Shown here: positions 1-7,670 of the stretch, one piece after another | Layout: the number at the start of each line of letters is the position of its first letter | Numbering within the stretch: position 1 is the stretch's first letter | Source of the DNA: Bacilli bacterium | Lineage (GTDB): Bacteria; Bacillota_I; Bacilli_A; RFN20; CAG-826 | Reading direction: 5' to 3' | DNA length: 46,673 nucleotides | Assembly (NCBI GenBank): GCA_028705995.1 | Contig: JAQWCH010000008.1 | Location: forward strand, 1 to 46,673 | Translations under genes and position numbers: made by a program | The notes under the pieces: model-generated | The model's input: the letters and a program-made list of their open reading frames with translations, nothing else | Told to the model about the DNA's origin: nothing | Databases searched by the model: none

Positions 1-81
1 TATTCTTTACGCCGATTGATAGGTTTGGATGTATTAGTTAAAGTGTTGGATGAAAATACGATAATTTTATATGAGTGCTAA
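1..81 (+). CDS. C-terminal end of an unknown protein (partial)
   Basis: The reading frame is open from the first base and stops at TAA 79-81, giving 26 residues that end in NTIILYEC. The start lies outside the window. The residues left (a basic RRL stretch followed by a beta-like VLVKVL) are too few to assign a family. The frame could be fortuitous, but it is the only sensible reading of this edge. Confidence 0.4.
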   Translation, partial: YSLRRLIGLDVLVKVLDENTIILYEC

Positions 82-166
82 GGATGAAAACAAGTTTAAC
101 ATCGCATTTTTATGTGATTGTTATCAGTAGGTAAGTATGTCCAATGACAAATTAAATCCATCATCT

Positions 167-226
167 ATTGAACCAACGCCAATTGAACCAACACCAATTT
201 AACCAACAACAATTGAACCAACACCA
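167..226 (+). repeat. Four tandem 15-bp units encoding IEPTP
   Basis: Units lie at 167-181, 182-196, 197-211 and 212-226, each close to ATTGAACCAACACCA. Unit 3 differs by having TAA in place of GAA at its second codon, and ACA in place of CCA at its fifth. In frame they encode a Pro/Thr/Glu-rich linker ahead of the membrane domain. Such short in-frame repeats can change number by slippage. Confidence 0.85.
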
Positions 227-289
227 ATCGATTCTACAAATATTCAGCCGACGGAGATTAAATCCGGAAAATTTCACAAAGCCTTTTCA

Positions 290-994
290 ATGAAGACCAT
301 ATATAGCAATTTTGGATTAGCGCTGCTGGGATCGGTACTTATTGGACTCGGATTTGGTTTACAGATTACCAACGCTTGGATAGGTGGTATCCTCGGTCTA
401 GTAATTGTGTCTTTTGCGATTGGCGGATTAATTCAAGAAATTCTTAAACTTCCAATTAGTCCAGAATTTATTGCTAGTTTAAACAGCAAATTAGCGCCTA
501 ATCAATCGCCAATCGATATTCAAAAAATCAATCCATTTCGTAAAATCATCTATCGTCTTCAATCGGCAAAAGGGAGTGTTCGCGTTATTCCTCCTGTAGC
601 AGTTGGTGTTAGCGTTGTCGCGGCTATAATTTCGTTGAGCACAAGTTTAGGAAGCGGCATTGCTTTATTCAATACTTCAATTACGGGACGTTGGGAACAC
701 GAAATTGGTTCAATACCCGGTGATTCAACCTTTGTGACTAATGTTACAATGTGGGCCTTATCGGGTGAAGAAGATGGCATGATTTACATGAATGTTGTCG
801 AAGATGGGACTTTTACAATTGAATATGAAACCACAATTGTATCTTATGGAGAATGGCATCAAGAAGATAATGAATATAAATTTCTCCATCATGATCCAGA
901 AGAAGTGTTAGCCCCGCTTTGGGAAAATTATCGCATTCGTGGTAATCATCTTTATGTCTATGGTGGTCAATATAATTATTTTGTAAAAGTGTAA
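290..994 (+). CDS. Membrane protein with C-terminal lipocalin-like domain
   Basis: The 234-residue product has hydrophobic segments at about residues 8-28, 31-50 and 100-122. The last 110 residues are a soluble beta-rich domain beginning at TGRWEHE and ending GNHLYVYGGQYNYFVKV. The spacing of GRWE, YGEW and YRIRGNHLYVY resembles lipocalin-like domains that gauge a full reading with an ionised or oxidised ligand in other secreted proteins, but I cannot name a family. The topology suggests the C-terminal domain is outside the cell. The stated start is the first ATG after the in-frame stop at 200-202; it lacks a Shine-Dalgarno sequence, so the true start may be 137 (see the pseudogene entry). 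Confidence 0.6.
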   Translation: MKTIYSNFGLALLGSVLIGLGFGLQITNAWIGGILGLVIVSFAIGGLIQEILKLPISPEFIASLNSKLAPNQSPIDIQKINPFRKIIYRLQSAKGSVRVIPPVAVGVSVVAAIISLSTSLGSGIALFNTSITGRWEHEIGSIPGDSTFVTNVTMWALSGEEDGMIYMNVVEDGTFTIEYETTIVSYGEWHQEDNEYKFLHHDPEEVLAPLWENYRIRGNHLYVYGGQYNYFVKV

Positions 995-1451
995 ATTTGT
1001 TCTTTGTATAGTTTTCGACGACTTGTGCCCACAATATACTTCTTATTAGGGGCGGTTATTTTCGTGCTAACTCATCTAAATGGTTTTTAAAATTTAGCGT
1101 TCTTTTTTTTATAGTTAAATTAACTTATTTATTTGCTTTATTTTTTTTGTAGAGTGTAAATATGCATTGATTTAGAAAACATTAAACAATTACAAAATAG
1201 CAAAAAAACGGTATTGGTTTATACAAATTGTTAATTGTATAATTTATTTTCACTTCTTCCGCCGACAATGTCATTTAAAACTTTAATTAAATAAACTACT
1301 CGTTTTTCGTTTATAAGTTAAAATTTACGATGTAATAAAAAAAAGCACGCGGGATTTGATGGGGTTATTAATTGTTGCTCTTTTCTATTATTTGTTCATT
1401 TGCTAATATACATGTAGTAAGTAAACAAAGTTTAAATAGCGGGGGTATATC
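995..1451. other. 457-bp AT-rich intergenic region
   Basis: No convincing coding frame is present. It holds T-rich runs at about 1106-1150, a sigma-A-like promoter with an overlapping palindrome at 1214-1243, and a leader of roughly 200 nt up to the ATG at 1452. I see no clear intrinsic terminator for the upstream gene. Confidence 0.6.
1214..1243 (+). promoter_or_regulatory. Promoter with palindrome over the -10
   Basis: TTGGTT (1214-1219) and TATAAT (1238-1243) are separated by 18 bp. A perfect inverted repeat, TTATACAA (1219-1226) and TTGTATAA (1235-1242), overlaps spacer and -10, as a repressor operator would. It would drive the 1452-4133 operon with a leader of about 200 nt. Confidence 0.5.
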
Positions 1452-1964
1452 ATGAAAAACATTGAAAACTATCGAGATCGTTGCATCGCCCTACTTGAGG
1501 ATCGCGGAGTGACAATTTATGATATTGCCGATGCTGCGCGTTTTCTTCAAGCAGATTATCATAAAGGCTTAAAAGCTGAAGAATTTTTTGAATCAATTAT
1601 GTCCGTTTTAGATAAACGTGAAGTTCAATTCGCGATTATGACTGCTATCGAACTTGATCGGCAAGCGGAAAATGGGACGATGATTGATAAAGAACTTGAA
1701 GACGTTTTAAGACGTGATGAAGGTTTGTACGGGGTTGATGAAGTCAATGCTTATGGCATTTGCAATTTATATGGTTCGATTAGTCTCACAAATTTTGGCT
1801 TTATTGATAAGAAAAAATATGGCATTATTGCTAAACTAAATGAAGAAGGCAAAGATGGTGTTCATTGTCATACCTTTTTAGATGATATTGTAGGAGCGAT
1901 TGCTGCTTCCGCTGCTGGACGGTTTGCCCATTCACGGTTACGTAGCAAACGGGAAGAAGTATGA
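1452..1964 (+). CDS. Phosphatidylglycerophosphatase A-like protein (YutG family)
   Basis: The 170-residue protein resembles the Bacillus YutG/PgpA-domain family in its motif order: RCIALLEDRGVTI near the start, KREVQFAI in the middle, then DEGLYGVDE, NLYGSISLTNFG and HTFLDDIVGAIAASAAGR. The PgpA domain is an all-helical fold with acidic residues, proposed in this family to dephosphorylate phosphatidylglycerophosphate to phosphatidylglycerol; the Firmicute version is shorter and less hydrophobic than the proteobacterial enzyme, so the substrate is not certain. The start is set by the G-rich ribosome site at 1441-1445. The stop overlaps the start of cdaA (ATGA), so the two are translationally coupled. 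Confidence 0.85.
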   Translation: MKNIENYRDRCIALLEDRGVTIYDIADAARFLQADYHKGLKAEEFFESIMSVLDKREVQFAIMTAIELDRQAENGTMIDKELEDVLRRDEGLYGVDEVNAYGICNLYGSISLTNFGFIDKKKYGIIAKLNEEGKDGVHCHTFLDDIVGAIAASAAGRFAHSRLRSKREEV

Positions 1965-2770
1965 ATATAATTTTGCTTGATGTAACCAAATTTGGCGATT
2001 TCACTTTTTGGATTGATTTTTCGCTATCGTTAATAATTATCGTTTTATTTGTTTTTTTCATGTGGCGGTTTTTGCAACGCGTTCTTGCCCGTGTGCTTTA
2101 TGTTGGTGGATTTACCACTGTGTTGATTGCACGGATTTTTGATTTAGAAACAGTCTCACAAGTTGTCTTAACAATGTTGATTATTATTAGTATTGCTTTT
2201 GTGATTACTAACATTGGTGATTTTCGACCAATTACTGCGAATCCTTTAAAAGGTAAAGGTGGCTTTTTAGGGCTATGGCCAAGCAAAGACCGTGTGCGCA
2301 AAATCTATGATAAAAATGAATTTTATCACCAAGTTCAATTAGCAGTTGAAAGTTTATCTAAGTCCAAAACCGGTGCTTTATTAACATTTGAAAAGAAATC
2401 ACAATTGAGTGATATCATTAAAAATGGGACAGTAATTAATGCTCCGCTCACAAGTGAATTAATCACGACAATTTTTTATCCAGGCACAAGACTACATGAC
2501 GGTGCAGTTGTTATTCGCGATAATAACATTATCGCTGCCAGTGTTTACTATACTGCAACAACAAAACCATTAAATGGAAAGTATGGTTCGCGGCATCGCG
2601 CCGCAATCGGTATTAGTGAAATCACTGATTCAGTGACGATTGTCGTCAGTGAAGAAACTGGACGCGTGTCAATTGCGTACAATGGCGATTTAATCCCGAC
2701 CAATCCGGATAATTTCGATCGAGTTTTCCGCGAATATATGGAAGAAATGGATGAGAAGATTGTTTCTTAA
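1961..2770 (+). CDS. cdaA: Diadenylate cyclase CdaA (c-di-AMP synthase)
   Basis: CdaA condenses two ATP into cyclic di-AMP at the inner face of the membrane; the messenger controls potassium and osmolyte transport. Three hydrophobic segments occupy about residues 15-88, followed by the DAC domain. Both catalytic signatures are intact: DGA at 180-182 (LHDGAVVI) and RHR at 211-213 (GSRHRAAIG). At 269 residues it matches the usual length. The start overlaps the previous stop and has the ribosome site GGGAAGAAG in front. glmM follows after 28 bp. In most Firmicutes cdaR (ybbR), a regulator of CdaA, sits between these genes; here it is absent. Confidence 0.95.
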   Translation: MNIILLDVTKFGDFTFWIDFSLSLIIIVLFVFFMWRFLQRVLARVLYVGGFTTVLIARIFDLETVSQVVLTMLIIISIAFVITNIGDFRPITANPLKGKGGFLGLWPSKDRVRKIYDKNEFYHQVQLAVESLSKSKTGALLTFEKKSQLSDIIKNGTVINAPLTSELITTIFYPGTRLHDGAVVIRDNNIIAASVYYTATTKPLNGKYGSRHRAAIGISEITDSVTIVVSEETGRVSIAYNGDLIPTNPDNFDRVFREYMEEMDEKIVS

Positions 2771-2798
2771 TTATTGAATGAACTAAGGGGAATATTAT

Positions 2799-4133
2799 AT
2801 GGCAAACAAATATTTTGGTACGGATGGCGTTCGTGGACCAGTTAATCGCGTTCTCACTGTTAATCTTGCTTACCGAATTGGTCGCTATATCGGTCAAAAG
2901 AAAAACGGTCAATCTGTCAAGGTTTTGATTGGACGTGACACACGGGCTAGTGGTGAATTGTTATTACATGCCCTGGCGACCGGTATCGTTACGAGTGGCG
3001 GATTAATCTATGATGTTGATGTCACAACAACACCAAGCATTTCTTATTTAGTCGTTAAACATCAGTTTGATTACGGAATTATGATTTCCGCTTCCCATAA
3101 CCCGTATTACGACAATGGGATTAAACTTTTTAATCGTGAAGGCGAAAAAATCGAAGCAGAGTTGGAACTGGCGATTGAAGAATACATCGATGCGACTAAT
3201 GATTATTTGCCATTAGCATATGATAAAGAAATTGGGCGGTATATTTTTGCAAAATATTTGCTTGAAGATTACATCTCCTTTTTAGGAATGATGGGTAGCG
3301 AGATTAGTGGTTTAAAAGTGCTTGCCGATTTAGCAAACGGATCAGCAACCGCCATAGCACCTCGCTTATTTGATAAACTTGATTGCCAAGTCGAATTTAT
3401 AAACAATCATCCGAATGGCATCAATATTAATGATCACTGTGGATCAACGCATCTTGAAGGCTTAATTGAAAAAATGAAATCGGGTGCATACGATATTGGT
3501 TTAGCATTTGATGGCGATGCTGACCGCTTATTAATTGTTGATAATCAAGGGAATATTGTTGATGGTGACGCGATTATCTACATCAAAGCCAAAAACTATA
3601 AACACCGCGGAAAACTTCATCATAACGCTGTTGTTTTAACGGTCATGAGTAACTTTGGTGCGAAAAAAGCTTTAAAAGAAGCGGGCATTGATGTTATTGA
3701 AGTCCAAGTAGGCGATAAATATGTGCAAGCCAAAATGAAAGAAAATGACTATTCACTTGGCGGAGAGCAAAGTGGTCATGTGATATTCCTTGATGAATTG
3801 AATACCGGTGATGGTCTTATCACGGCGCTTAAAGTACTTAAAACCATGCATTTTGAGGGCAAGACACTTCAGGAATTATTAGTTGGTTTTCAAGAATATC
3901 CGCAAGTGTTAAAAAACCTTAAAGTAATTAATAAAGACGCTGTGATGAATCATGATGGTCTTAGTGAGTTAATTAAAACTGAACAAGAATTACTTAATGA
4001 TGAAGGTCGCATCCTCGTGCGTCCAAGTGGAACCGAACAGTTAATCCGCGTAATGGCGGAAGCACCGACCAGTGAACGCGCTCATCAAATTGTTGATAAA
4101 ATTGTTGACTATATTACCGAGCTCAACTTCTAA
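2799..4133 (+). CDS. glmM: Phosphoglucosamine mutase GlmM
   Basis: GlmM converts glucosamine-6-phosphate to glucosamine-1-phosphate on the route to UDP-GlcNAc. The sequence starts with FGTDGVRG. It carries the phosphoserine loop ISASHNPYYDNG with the catalytic serine at about residue 99, the metal site DGDADR at 238-243, the sugar-binding GGEQSGH and the C-terminal phosphate-binding RPSGTEQLIRVM. Its 444 residues are normal for the family. The ribosome site AAGGGGAA lies just upstream. In Bacillus GlmM binds CdaA and lowers c-di-AMP synthesis, so direct cdaA-glmM adjacency is functionally meaningful. A hairpin terminator follows immediately. Confidence 0.97.
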   Translation: MANKYFGTDGVRGPVNRVLTVNLAYRIGRYIGQKKNGQSVKVLIGRDTRASGELLLHALATGIVTSGGLIYDVDVTTTPSISYLVVKHQFDYGIMISASHNPYYDNGIKLFNREGEKIEAELELAIEEYIDATNDYLPLAYDKEIGRYIFAKYLLEDYISFLGMMGSEISGLKVLADLANGSATAIAPRLFDKLDCQVEFINNHPNGININDHCGSTHLEGLIEKMKSGAYDIGLAFDGDADRLLIVDNQGNIVDGDAIIYIKAKNYKHRGKLHHNAVVLTVMSNFGAKKALKEAGIDVIEVQVGDKYVQAKMKENDYSLGGEQSGHVIFLDELNTGDGLITALKVLKTMHFEGKTLQELLVGFQEYPQVLKNLKVINKDAVMNHDGLSELIKTEQELLNDEGRILVRPSGTEQLIRVMAEAPTSERAHQIVDKIVDYITELNF

Positions 4134-4168
4134 AAAAACACCCACCAATGCATTATTGGTGGGTTTCT
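4132..4168. terminator. Bidirectional hairpin terminator
   Basis: A perfect 10-bp stem, ACCCACCAAT (4140-4149) with ATTGGTGGGT (4155-4164), has a 5-nt loop. It is preceded by seven A and followed by TTT, so it can end transcription of glmM and, more strongly, of the convergent gene on the minus strand. It overlaps the last codons of that minus-strand gene. Confidence 0.85.
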
Positions 4169-4602
4169 ATATTTTCAATTTTTATTCCGTATTTTTTTAA
4201 TGATTCGGCAAGTTCATCAATTTTAATTTTTTTGTTTTTCATTAACAAATCATCAACAAAGAGCATTAAATTGTGTCCGGCATAATGATAAGCTTTAACA
4301 TCATCAATAACGTATGTTACGCGGAAAAGTTGATCGCGGAAAACAATATCATTAATATGTAAACCACTTTTATACATGCCGACACGGCGGCCGTAAAGCG
4401 GATGGAAATAATAATACCCTGGTTGATAGACACCTTTATAAACACCCATTTCTTCGATAATGCCGATATAACCACGATGAATATGGATAAATCCGGTTAG
4501 AAAAAACAAAATAATACCAATTAAAATAATAGCGAGTAGAATTACCCAGAACCAAAATGTCTCGAGGATTGAATCAACAAAAATTAATTGATAGTTTTTC
4601 AT
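4153..4602 (-). CDS. Small SPFH/band-7-like membrane protein
   Basis: This 149-residue protein has one strong transmembrane helix at about residues 15-37 followed by GFIHIHRGYIGIIEEMGVYK and YQPGYYYFHPLYGRRV. That pattern (a glycine-tyrosine step, a GxY turn, then xPGxYxxxPL) resembles the start of SPFH/band-7 domains such as those of stomatin and flotillin, which scaffold membrane microdomains. The usual long coiled coil is missing; only about 50 residues follow, ending in a Lys/Glu-rich helix. No clear Shine-Dalgarno sequence precedes the ATG. It converges with glmM and shares its terminator. The family assignment is by pattern only. Confidence 0.6.
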   Translation of the reverse strand: MKNYQLIFVDSILETFWFWVILLAIILIGIILFFLTGFIHIHRGYIGIIEEMGVYKGVYQPGYYYFHPLYGRRVGMYKSGLHINDIVFRDQLFRVTYVIDDVKAYHYAGHNLMLFVDDLLMKNKKIKIDELAESLKKYGIKIENIETHQ

Positions 4603-4688
4603 ATCAAGATATTACGTAATTTTGATTGAGAATGCAATTTATACAACCGGGCGGTAATAAATTAGATATAATAAATGAGGTATTATTT

Positions 4689-5294
4689 ATGGAACAAAAA
4701 CACTTTTACGATTTTCTAATTGAGATTGCTTCAATTGCTAAAATTGGTTTGCTTTTCTCACATGACCCCTATGCACTTAGTAATTATCAACAAATCAGCC
4801 AACGAGCAAATGAAATGTTAGAAAAATTTCAAGCAGTTGATTTCGCTAAAAACGAGTTCTTTACTCGTGATATTTATCCAACGCCGAATGTTTCGGTTCG
4901 CACTGTTGTCTTTAACGCTAAAGGTGAAGTTTTACTTGTCCAAGAAGCAATCGACCATGCTTACTCTTTGCCGGGCGGATGGTGTGACTTATATGATTCG
5001 CCGGAAGAAGCAGCGCGCAAAGAATGTCTACAAGAAGCGGGCGCAAATATTCAAATAAAGCATTTGGTTGGTGTGTTTAATCGAACGCCCTTCAAATCAC
5101 CTGTTTCTGTTCCAGAATATGTTATTGTTTTTTCCGCAGAAGTGTTAGAAACGTTATCTGATCACGAATATGAAACAATCAACGCTGCATTTTTTCCAAT
5201 TGATGAGCTACCGATTTTATCTAAAAAAGTTTCCCGCGCGGAAGTTCTGCGGATGATTTATGCAGCGAAAAACCACGAGGTAATATTTGATTAA
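4689..5294 (+). CDS. NUDIX hydrolase with N-terminal helical domain
   Basis: The protein (201 residues) begins with a helical domain (HFYDFLIEIASIAKIGLLFS) typical of the family with the N-terminal domain of hydrolases of X-linked nucleoside diphosphates, of the Bacillus YjhB type. The NUDIX box follows at about residues 96-120: GGWCDLYDSPEEAARKE then CLQEAGA. The catalytic KEC-QEAG core is present, but the first box glutamate is aspartate. Likely substrates are ADP-ribose- or nucleoside-diphosphate-linked compounds. An earlier in-frame ATG at 4626 exists, but ATG 4689 has the ribosome site GAGG at 4677-4680. The stop lies inside the start region of the next gene, which points to coupling with the glucan locus. 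Confidence 0.85.
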   Translation: MEQKHFYDFLIEIASIAKIGLLFSHDPYALSNYQQISQRANEMLEKFQAVDFAKNEFFTRDIYPTPNVSVRTVVFNAKGEVLLVQEAIDHAYSLPGGWCDLYDSPEEAARKECLQEAGANIQIKHLVGVFNRTPFKSPVSVPEYVIVFSAEVLETLSDHEYETINAAFFPIDELPILSKKVSRAEVLRMIYAAKNHEVIFD

Positions 5295-7023
5295 CATGAA
5301 TACAAAAAAATGGTGGCAAACCGCGATTGGTTATGAGATATATCCCCAATCTTTTTTTGATAGTAATGATGATGGCTGGGGCGACTTACAAGGTATTATT
5401 CAAAAACTTGATTATTTGCATGATTTAGGTGTTAATCTGCTATGGATTTGCCCGTTTTTACAATCACCAATGGACGACAATGGCTATGATGTCAGCAATC
5501 ATTTCCAAGTTGATCCGCACTTTGGGAAAAATGAAGATTTGAAAATGCTTATCGATCAAGCACATCAGCGCGATATCAAGATAGTGATGGACTTTGTGCT
5601 CAACCACACAAGTGATGAACATCCATGGTTTAAAATAGCAATAAATAATCCTTTATCACAGGAGCATGAATATTATATCTGGCAAAAACCACGTGGATTT
5701 ATTAATGGTGTTCCCCAACCACCAAATAATTGGCGCGGTTTCTTCTCTGATTCTGCCTGGGCATACGTTACACAGAATAAAGAATATTACATGAAAATTT
5801 TTTCTAAGAAGATGCCGGATTTAAATTGGGAAAACCCGCGACTTCGTGAAGAAATTTATCAAATTGCCCGTTATTATCTTGATTTAGGTATTGATGGCTT
5901 TCGCGTTGATGCAATTGCCCATCTTGCGCGTGACTTGTCATTTGCTAATTCAACGCAAAACCTCGATAGTGATGGATTGACATTAGATGTGGGTAAGTTT
6001 TCTAATCGCGACCGCTTATTTGATTACTTACATGAATTCAAAGAAAAGGTACTTATAAAATACCCACATGTAATGACAATTGGTGAAGTTGGTGGTAACT
6101 CATCGACCGCAACAGCATTACGTTATGCAAGTCGCACATTTGGGGCGATTAATATGGTCTTTAACTTTGATACATGTTGGGAAAATGGTGCTTATGGATC
6201 TGACCATTTGCCTGATGAAATGATCAAAACAAATCTAGTGAACATGAAACACATTTTTAAGCGCTGGTACGATGATTGCCATCTCGAGGCGGATATGCCG
6301 CTATATTGGGTCAATCATGATCATCCACGTGTCCTTAGTCAATATGGTGATATTAATTATCGTAAAGAGTCAGCAAAAATGCTGATTTCAGTTTTGCTTT
6401 TCATGTATGGCACGCCATTTATTTATAATGGTGATGAAATTGGAATGAGTAACCTGACAACCAATGATTTAACACCTTTTATGCAAGACGTAAGTGCGCG
6501 TAACTATATATACCATGCGCGCATGAGCGGTAAAGATGATGCCATCATCGCGCGGTTTTTAAAGCGAACTTCACGCATTAATGCACGCACCCCGATGCAA
6601 TGGGATAACACGCCTTTTGCCGGTTTTAGTAAACACCAACCAGTAATACCCGCAAATAGCAATTATCCCGAAGTTAATGTTGCTAACGAATTACTTGATG
6701 AAGATTCGATTCTTAATTATTATCGCCAAGCGATAAAGCTTAGAAAGAGTGCCTCTATTAGTAAATTAGTGCTTGATGGACCTTTCGTAATTATCGATAT
6801 GGATCATCCAGATGTTTTCTTTTACCGTCATTGTCACGAACAACAGCAATTATTCGTCATTGCAAATTTTCGTGATAAAGTTATTGAGTATCAACACCAA
6901 GAAATAACAAAATTTGCTGAGTTGCTTCTTCATAACTATAAAGATGTAGAACGTGTCGATGATAAAATGACTTTAAAACCTTTTGAATGTTGTGTTTTTT
7001 TAAATAATAGCGGAGGTAAATAA
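5287..7023 (+). CDS. malL: Cytosolic GH13 alpha-glucosidase (oligo-1,6-glucosidase type)
   Basis: The 578-residue enzyme lacks a signal peptide and should hydrolyse short malto- or isomalto-oligosaccharides after import. GH13 regions are complete: MDFVLNHTSDEH (region I), GIDGFRVDAIAH with the Asp nucleophile near residue 206, TIGEVGG with the general acid Glu near 266, and VNHDHPR with the transition-state Asp near 343. The MPDLNWENP segment is typical of the oligo-1,6-glucosidase/alpha-glucosidase subfamily. The best-spaced start is TTG 5287, 6 nt after GAGG (5277-5280); ATG 5296 is possible but 15 nt away. It overlaps the NUDIX gene by 8 nt and the regulator gene by 1 nt. The exact linkage preference cannot be read from the sequence. 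Confidence 0.9.
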   Translation: MINMNTKKWWQTAIGYEIYPQSFFDSNDDGWGDLQGIIQKLDYLHDLGVNLLWICPFLQSPMDDNGYDVSNHFQVDPHFGKNEDLKMLIDQAHQRDIKIVMDFVLNHTSDEHPWFKIAINNPLSQEHEYYIWQKPRGFINGVPQPPNNWRGFFSDSAWAYVTQNKEYYMKIFSKKMPDLNWENPRLREEIYQIARYYLDLGIDGFRVDAIAHLARDLSFANSTQNLDSDGLTLDVGKFSNRDRLFDYLHEFKEKVLIKYPHVMTIGEVGGNSSTATALRYASRTFGAINMVFNFDTCWENGAYGSDHLPDEMIKTNLVNMKHIFKRWYDDCHLEADMPLYWVNHDHPRVLSQYGDINYRKESAKMLISVLLFMYGTPFIYNGDEIGMSNLTTNDLTPFMQDVSARNYIYHARMSGKDDAIIARFLKRTSRINARTPMQWDNTPFAGFSKHQPVIPANSNYPEVNVANELLDEDSILNYYRQAIKLRKSASISKLVLDGPFVIIDMDHPDVFFYRHCHEQQQLFVIANFRDKVIEYQHQEITKFAELLLHNYKDVERVDDKMTLKPFECCVFLNNSGGK

Positions 7024-7589
7024 TGGACAAATACTACTTTATTAAAACTACACGACCGATAAACTTTGGCTCGCTTTCGGATTTATTTAGTAATCATCTC
7101 GGTCATCAAATAAAAATTATTGAGCTAAATTCACAGGCCGGTTATTTTTTGGCATCAAGTGATTTAGCAGTTGATTTATATTCATTTTTATCGCTAATAA
7201 GTAGTGATTACAATACAAGTTTATTAGTTTTTGTGAGTCCAAAAAATGATGCAATTGCTCATTTATTCCTTGCGGAGACGCCAATTAATCAACCAGGTTT
7301 ATATCATCTTTCCGAACTGCTATTAGCGGCTATTGTTAATCACAACGAGAAAATTACCGTTGCCGTTAGTAAAGCGTTTAAAGACTTGCCTTATCAGCTG
7401 TTTCAAACAGCGGACATCTATATTCAGTGTGGACTCAATGGCCAATTAGCTTCACAAAAACTCTATTTACATCGCAACACATTTAATTACCGTTTGAATC
7501 AGTTTGTTGAACTGACAGGCATTGATATTCGAGAGTATTGGAATGCTCAATACTTTGCCCTAATTAGAAAAACACTCCGCAATAAGTAA
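7023..7589 (+). CDS. PucR/CdaR-type transcriptional regulator (short)
   Basis: The last 60 residues (GQLASQKLYLHRNTFNYRLN, then GIDIREYWNAQYFALI) match the C-terminal helix-turn-helix of the PucR/sugar-diacid-regulator family (HTH_30), where LHRN(T)xxYRLxxI is the recognition helix. The N-terminal 120 residues do not resemble a standard sensor domain, and at 188 residues the protein is half the usual length. TAATG overlap with the glucosidase gene and a strong GGAGGT site imply co-translation. A perfect palindrome lies 2 bp after its stop, at the promoter of the MsmK-like gene, so it is the natural candidate to bind there and control maltodextrin import. That link is inference. Confidence 0.75.
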   Translation: MDKYYFIKTTRPINFGSLSDLFSNHLGHQIKIIELNSQAGYFLASSDLAVDLYSFLSLISSDYNTSLLVFVSPKNDAIAHLFLAETPINQPGLYHLSELLLAAIVNHNEKITVAVSKAFKDLPYQLFQTADIYIQCGLNGQLASQKLYLHRNTFNYRLNQFVELTGIDIREYWNAQYFALIRKTLRNK

Positions 7590-7591
7590 AT

Positions 7592-7608
7592 TTGTGCACT
7601 GTGCACAA
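7592..7608. promoter_or_regulatory. 17-bp perfect palindromic operator candidate
   Basis: TTGTGCAC, one T, then GTGCACAA form an exact inverted repeat. It covers the -35 position of the promoter that would serve the MsmK-like ATPase gene, the arrangement expected of a repressor site. Confidence 0.7.
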
Positions 7609-7630
7609 GTCAACTTTTATAAACTATGAT
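7602..7630 (+). promoter_or_regulatory. Candidate promoter of the MsmK-like gene
   Basis: TGCACA (7602-7607) as a weak -35 and TATGAT (7625-7630) as -10 are 17 bp apart. The -35 falls inside the palindrome at 7592-7608. Transcription would start about 7637, giving a leader of some 34 nt with the ribosome site AAAAGGAG. Confidence 0.55.
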
Positions 7631-7670
7631 ATATTTTAAGCATAGTCGAGAAAAGGAGCACATAATATTT

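Larger units (their letters stand above)
137..994 (+). pseudogene. Longer form of the 290-994 membrane gene, interrupted by an in-frame TAA
   Basis: An ATG at 137 opens the same frame as the ORF at 290-994. Translated, it gives a short start (MSNDKLNPSS), then repeated IEPTP units, and runs on into the membrane protein. The frame is broken only by TAA at 200-202, exactly where the neighbouring repeat units have GAA, so one G-to-T change explains the stop. The ATG at 290 has no visible ribosome site, which supports 137 as the ancestral start. Either this is a nonsense mutation or sequence error, or translation restarts downstream. Confidence 0.6.
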
